A stretch of 15,494 bases of DNA from Mailhella sp. (GTDB lineage: Bacteria > Desulfobacterota > Desulfovibrionia > Desulfovibrionales > Desulfovibrionaceae), in assembly GCA_020024815.1 (NCBI GenBank), contig JAHHTE010000033.1, positions 1-15,494 on the forward strand. The letters are read 5' to 3'. Of this stretch, positions 15,216-15,494 are shown one piece after another. Position 1 is the first letter of the stretch, and each line of letters begins with the position of its first letter. A program made the translations under genes and the position numbers. The notes below the pieces were generated by a model, which did no database searches, was not told where the DNA came from, and saw only the letters and a list, made by a program, of their open reading frames with translations.

Positions 15216-15376
15216 ATCACACTTAATAAGTGGCTTCGCTTCTTAGACCCGAGCAGGGTGGTAAGCTAACGGGGGGCAAGCCCCCCTAGCTCATAAATAC
15301 CCTCTGTTTCACACTTTTTCAGCAAGTCGCTTTGCTTCTCGCTTACAGAGAGTGAAACTTATTAGGTCAGTGTGAT
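15216..15376. repeat. nested inner inverted repeat bounding a GC-rich structured core
   Basis: ATCACACTTAATAAG (15216-15230) is mirrored by CTTATTA-GGTC-AGTGTGAT (15358-15376), perfect apart from the GGTC insert. Inside lie two further hairpins. One has stem AGCTA/TAGCT plus GGGGGGC/GCCCCCC (15264-15291). The other has stem GTTTCACACT/AGAGTGAAAC (15306-15315 with 15349-15358, one mismatch). The core is clearly more GC-rich than all its surroundings. It could be a structured RNA or a cruciform. Confidence 0.65.
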
Positions 15377-15428
15377 TTTATGAAAATATTTTTATTTTAT
15401 AAGCCTAATGCGTTAAAGTAATTTTAAA

Positions 15429-15450
15429 TAATTTGGAAACATACCCTAAT
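15429..15450 (-). repeat. right terminal inverted repeat of the MITE-like element
   Basis: 22 bases ending GAAACATACCCTAAT, inverted relative to 15141-15162. Confidence 0.75.
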
Positions 15451-15494
15451 TATAATAATTACAAATTTTACTTTGAGTTATAGAAGATTAATAG

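Larger units (their letters stand above)
15141..15450. mobile_element. MITE-like non-coding element with terminal inverted repeats
   Basis: Bases 15141-15162 and 15429-15450 are inverted repeats matching at 20 of 22 positions; the outer cores are GGGTGTGTTTC and GAAACATACCC. Both GGG/CCC ends abut a TA (15143-15144 and 15447-15448), as expected of a TA-duplicating transposon or a MITE derived from one. The roughly 300-bp interior contains no ORF of note. It holds AT-rich arms and a GC-rich, hairpin-forming core. It lies directly behind the terminator at 15093-15134. No transposase is in the window, so any mobility would be in trans. An intergenic structured repeat that is not mobile is the alternative. 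Confidence 0.65.

Noticed and set aside
15216..15376. tRNA, CRISPR or known riboswitch in the GC-rich core
   Set aside because: There is no cloverleaf or CCA end, no regularly spaced repeats, and no recognisable aptamer motif; nested hairpins alone do not define one.
15382..15420. Tiny ORF beginning ATGAAAATATT inside the element
   Set aside because: About a dozen codons, no ribosome binding site, and it lies within the repeat element.

Overview
This window looks like a piece of the chromosome of a strongly AT-rich member of the Desulfovibrionaceae/Desulfovibrionales, possibly a Lawsonia-like or other host-associated relative. The assignment is inferred from gene content: a RACo-type ferredoxin/ASKHA protein beside an Rsm22-type methyltransferase, a glutaredoxin paired with a lone ferredoxin:thioredoxin reductase catalytic subunit, an acetyl-CoA carboxylase cluster with a fused alpha-beta carboxyltransferase, and a HIT-LapA-MutS-lipoprotein cluster. 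Codon third positions are overwhelmingly A or T. No species is proven.

Layout. Bases 3-2935 (+): a 5'-truncated RACo-like corrinoid-activation protein, then an Rsm22-like ribosomal small-subunit methyltransferase. Bases 3010-3734 (+): a membrane-anchored glutaredoxin overlapping (ATGA) a ferredoxin:thioredoxin reductase beta-type protein, closed by a hairpin terminator at 3791-3818. Bases 3950-8276 (+): a three-gene acetyl-CoA carboxylase operon (biotin carboxylase, alpha-beta fused carboxyltransferase, two-domain biotin carrier). It ends in a G/C-run hairpin and then a U-tract terminator that can also serve the convergent genes. Bases 8472-10793 (-): a small unknown protein, an OmpR/PhoB-type response regulator and a sensor kinase, probably one operon. 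Bases 10904-15048 (+): HIT hydrolase, LapA-domain membrane protein, MutS, and a LptM-motif lipoprotein, followed by a second G/C-run hairpin plus U-tract terminator. Bases 15049-15494 hold no gene. They carry a roughly 300-bp MITE-like element with 22-bp imperfect terminal inverted repeats, flanking TA dinucleotides, and a GC-rich nested-hairpin core.

Working together. The acc genes should make malonyl-CoA for fatty acid synthesis. All three subunits depart from the textbook enzyme: the biotin carboxylase lacks the usual RRH tripeptide, the carboxyltransferase domains are fused alpha-first, and the carrier has tandem barrel-sandwich domains with an RMKR biotin motif. The glutaredoxin/FTR pair suggests a ferredoxin-driven thiol reduction route independent of glutathione. 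The points most worth following up are the MITE-like element, the atypical acc operon, and the repeated G/C-run hairpin placed just upstream of terminators.
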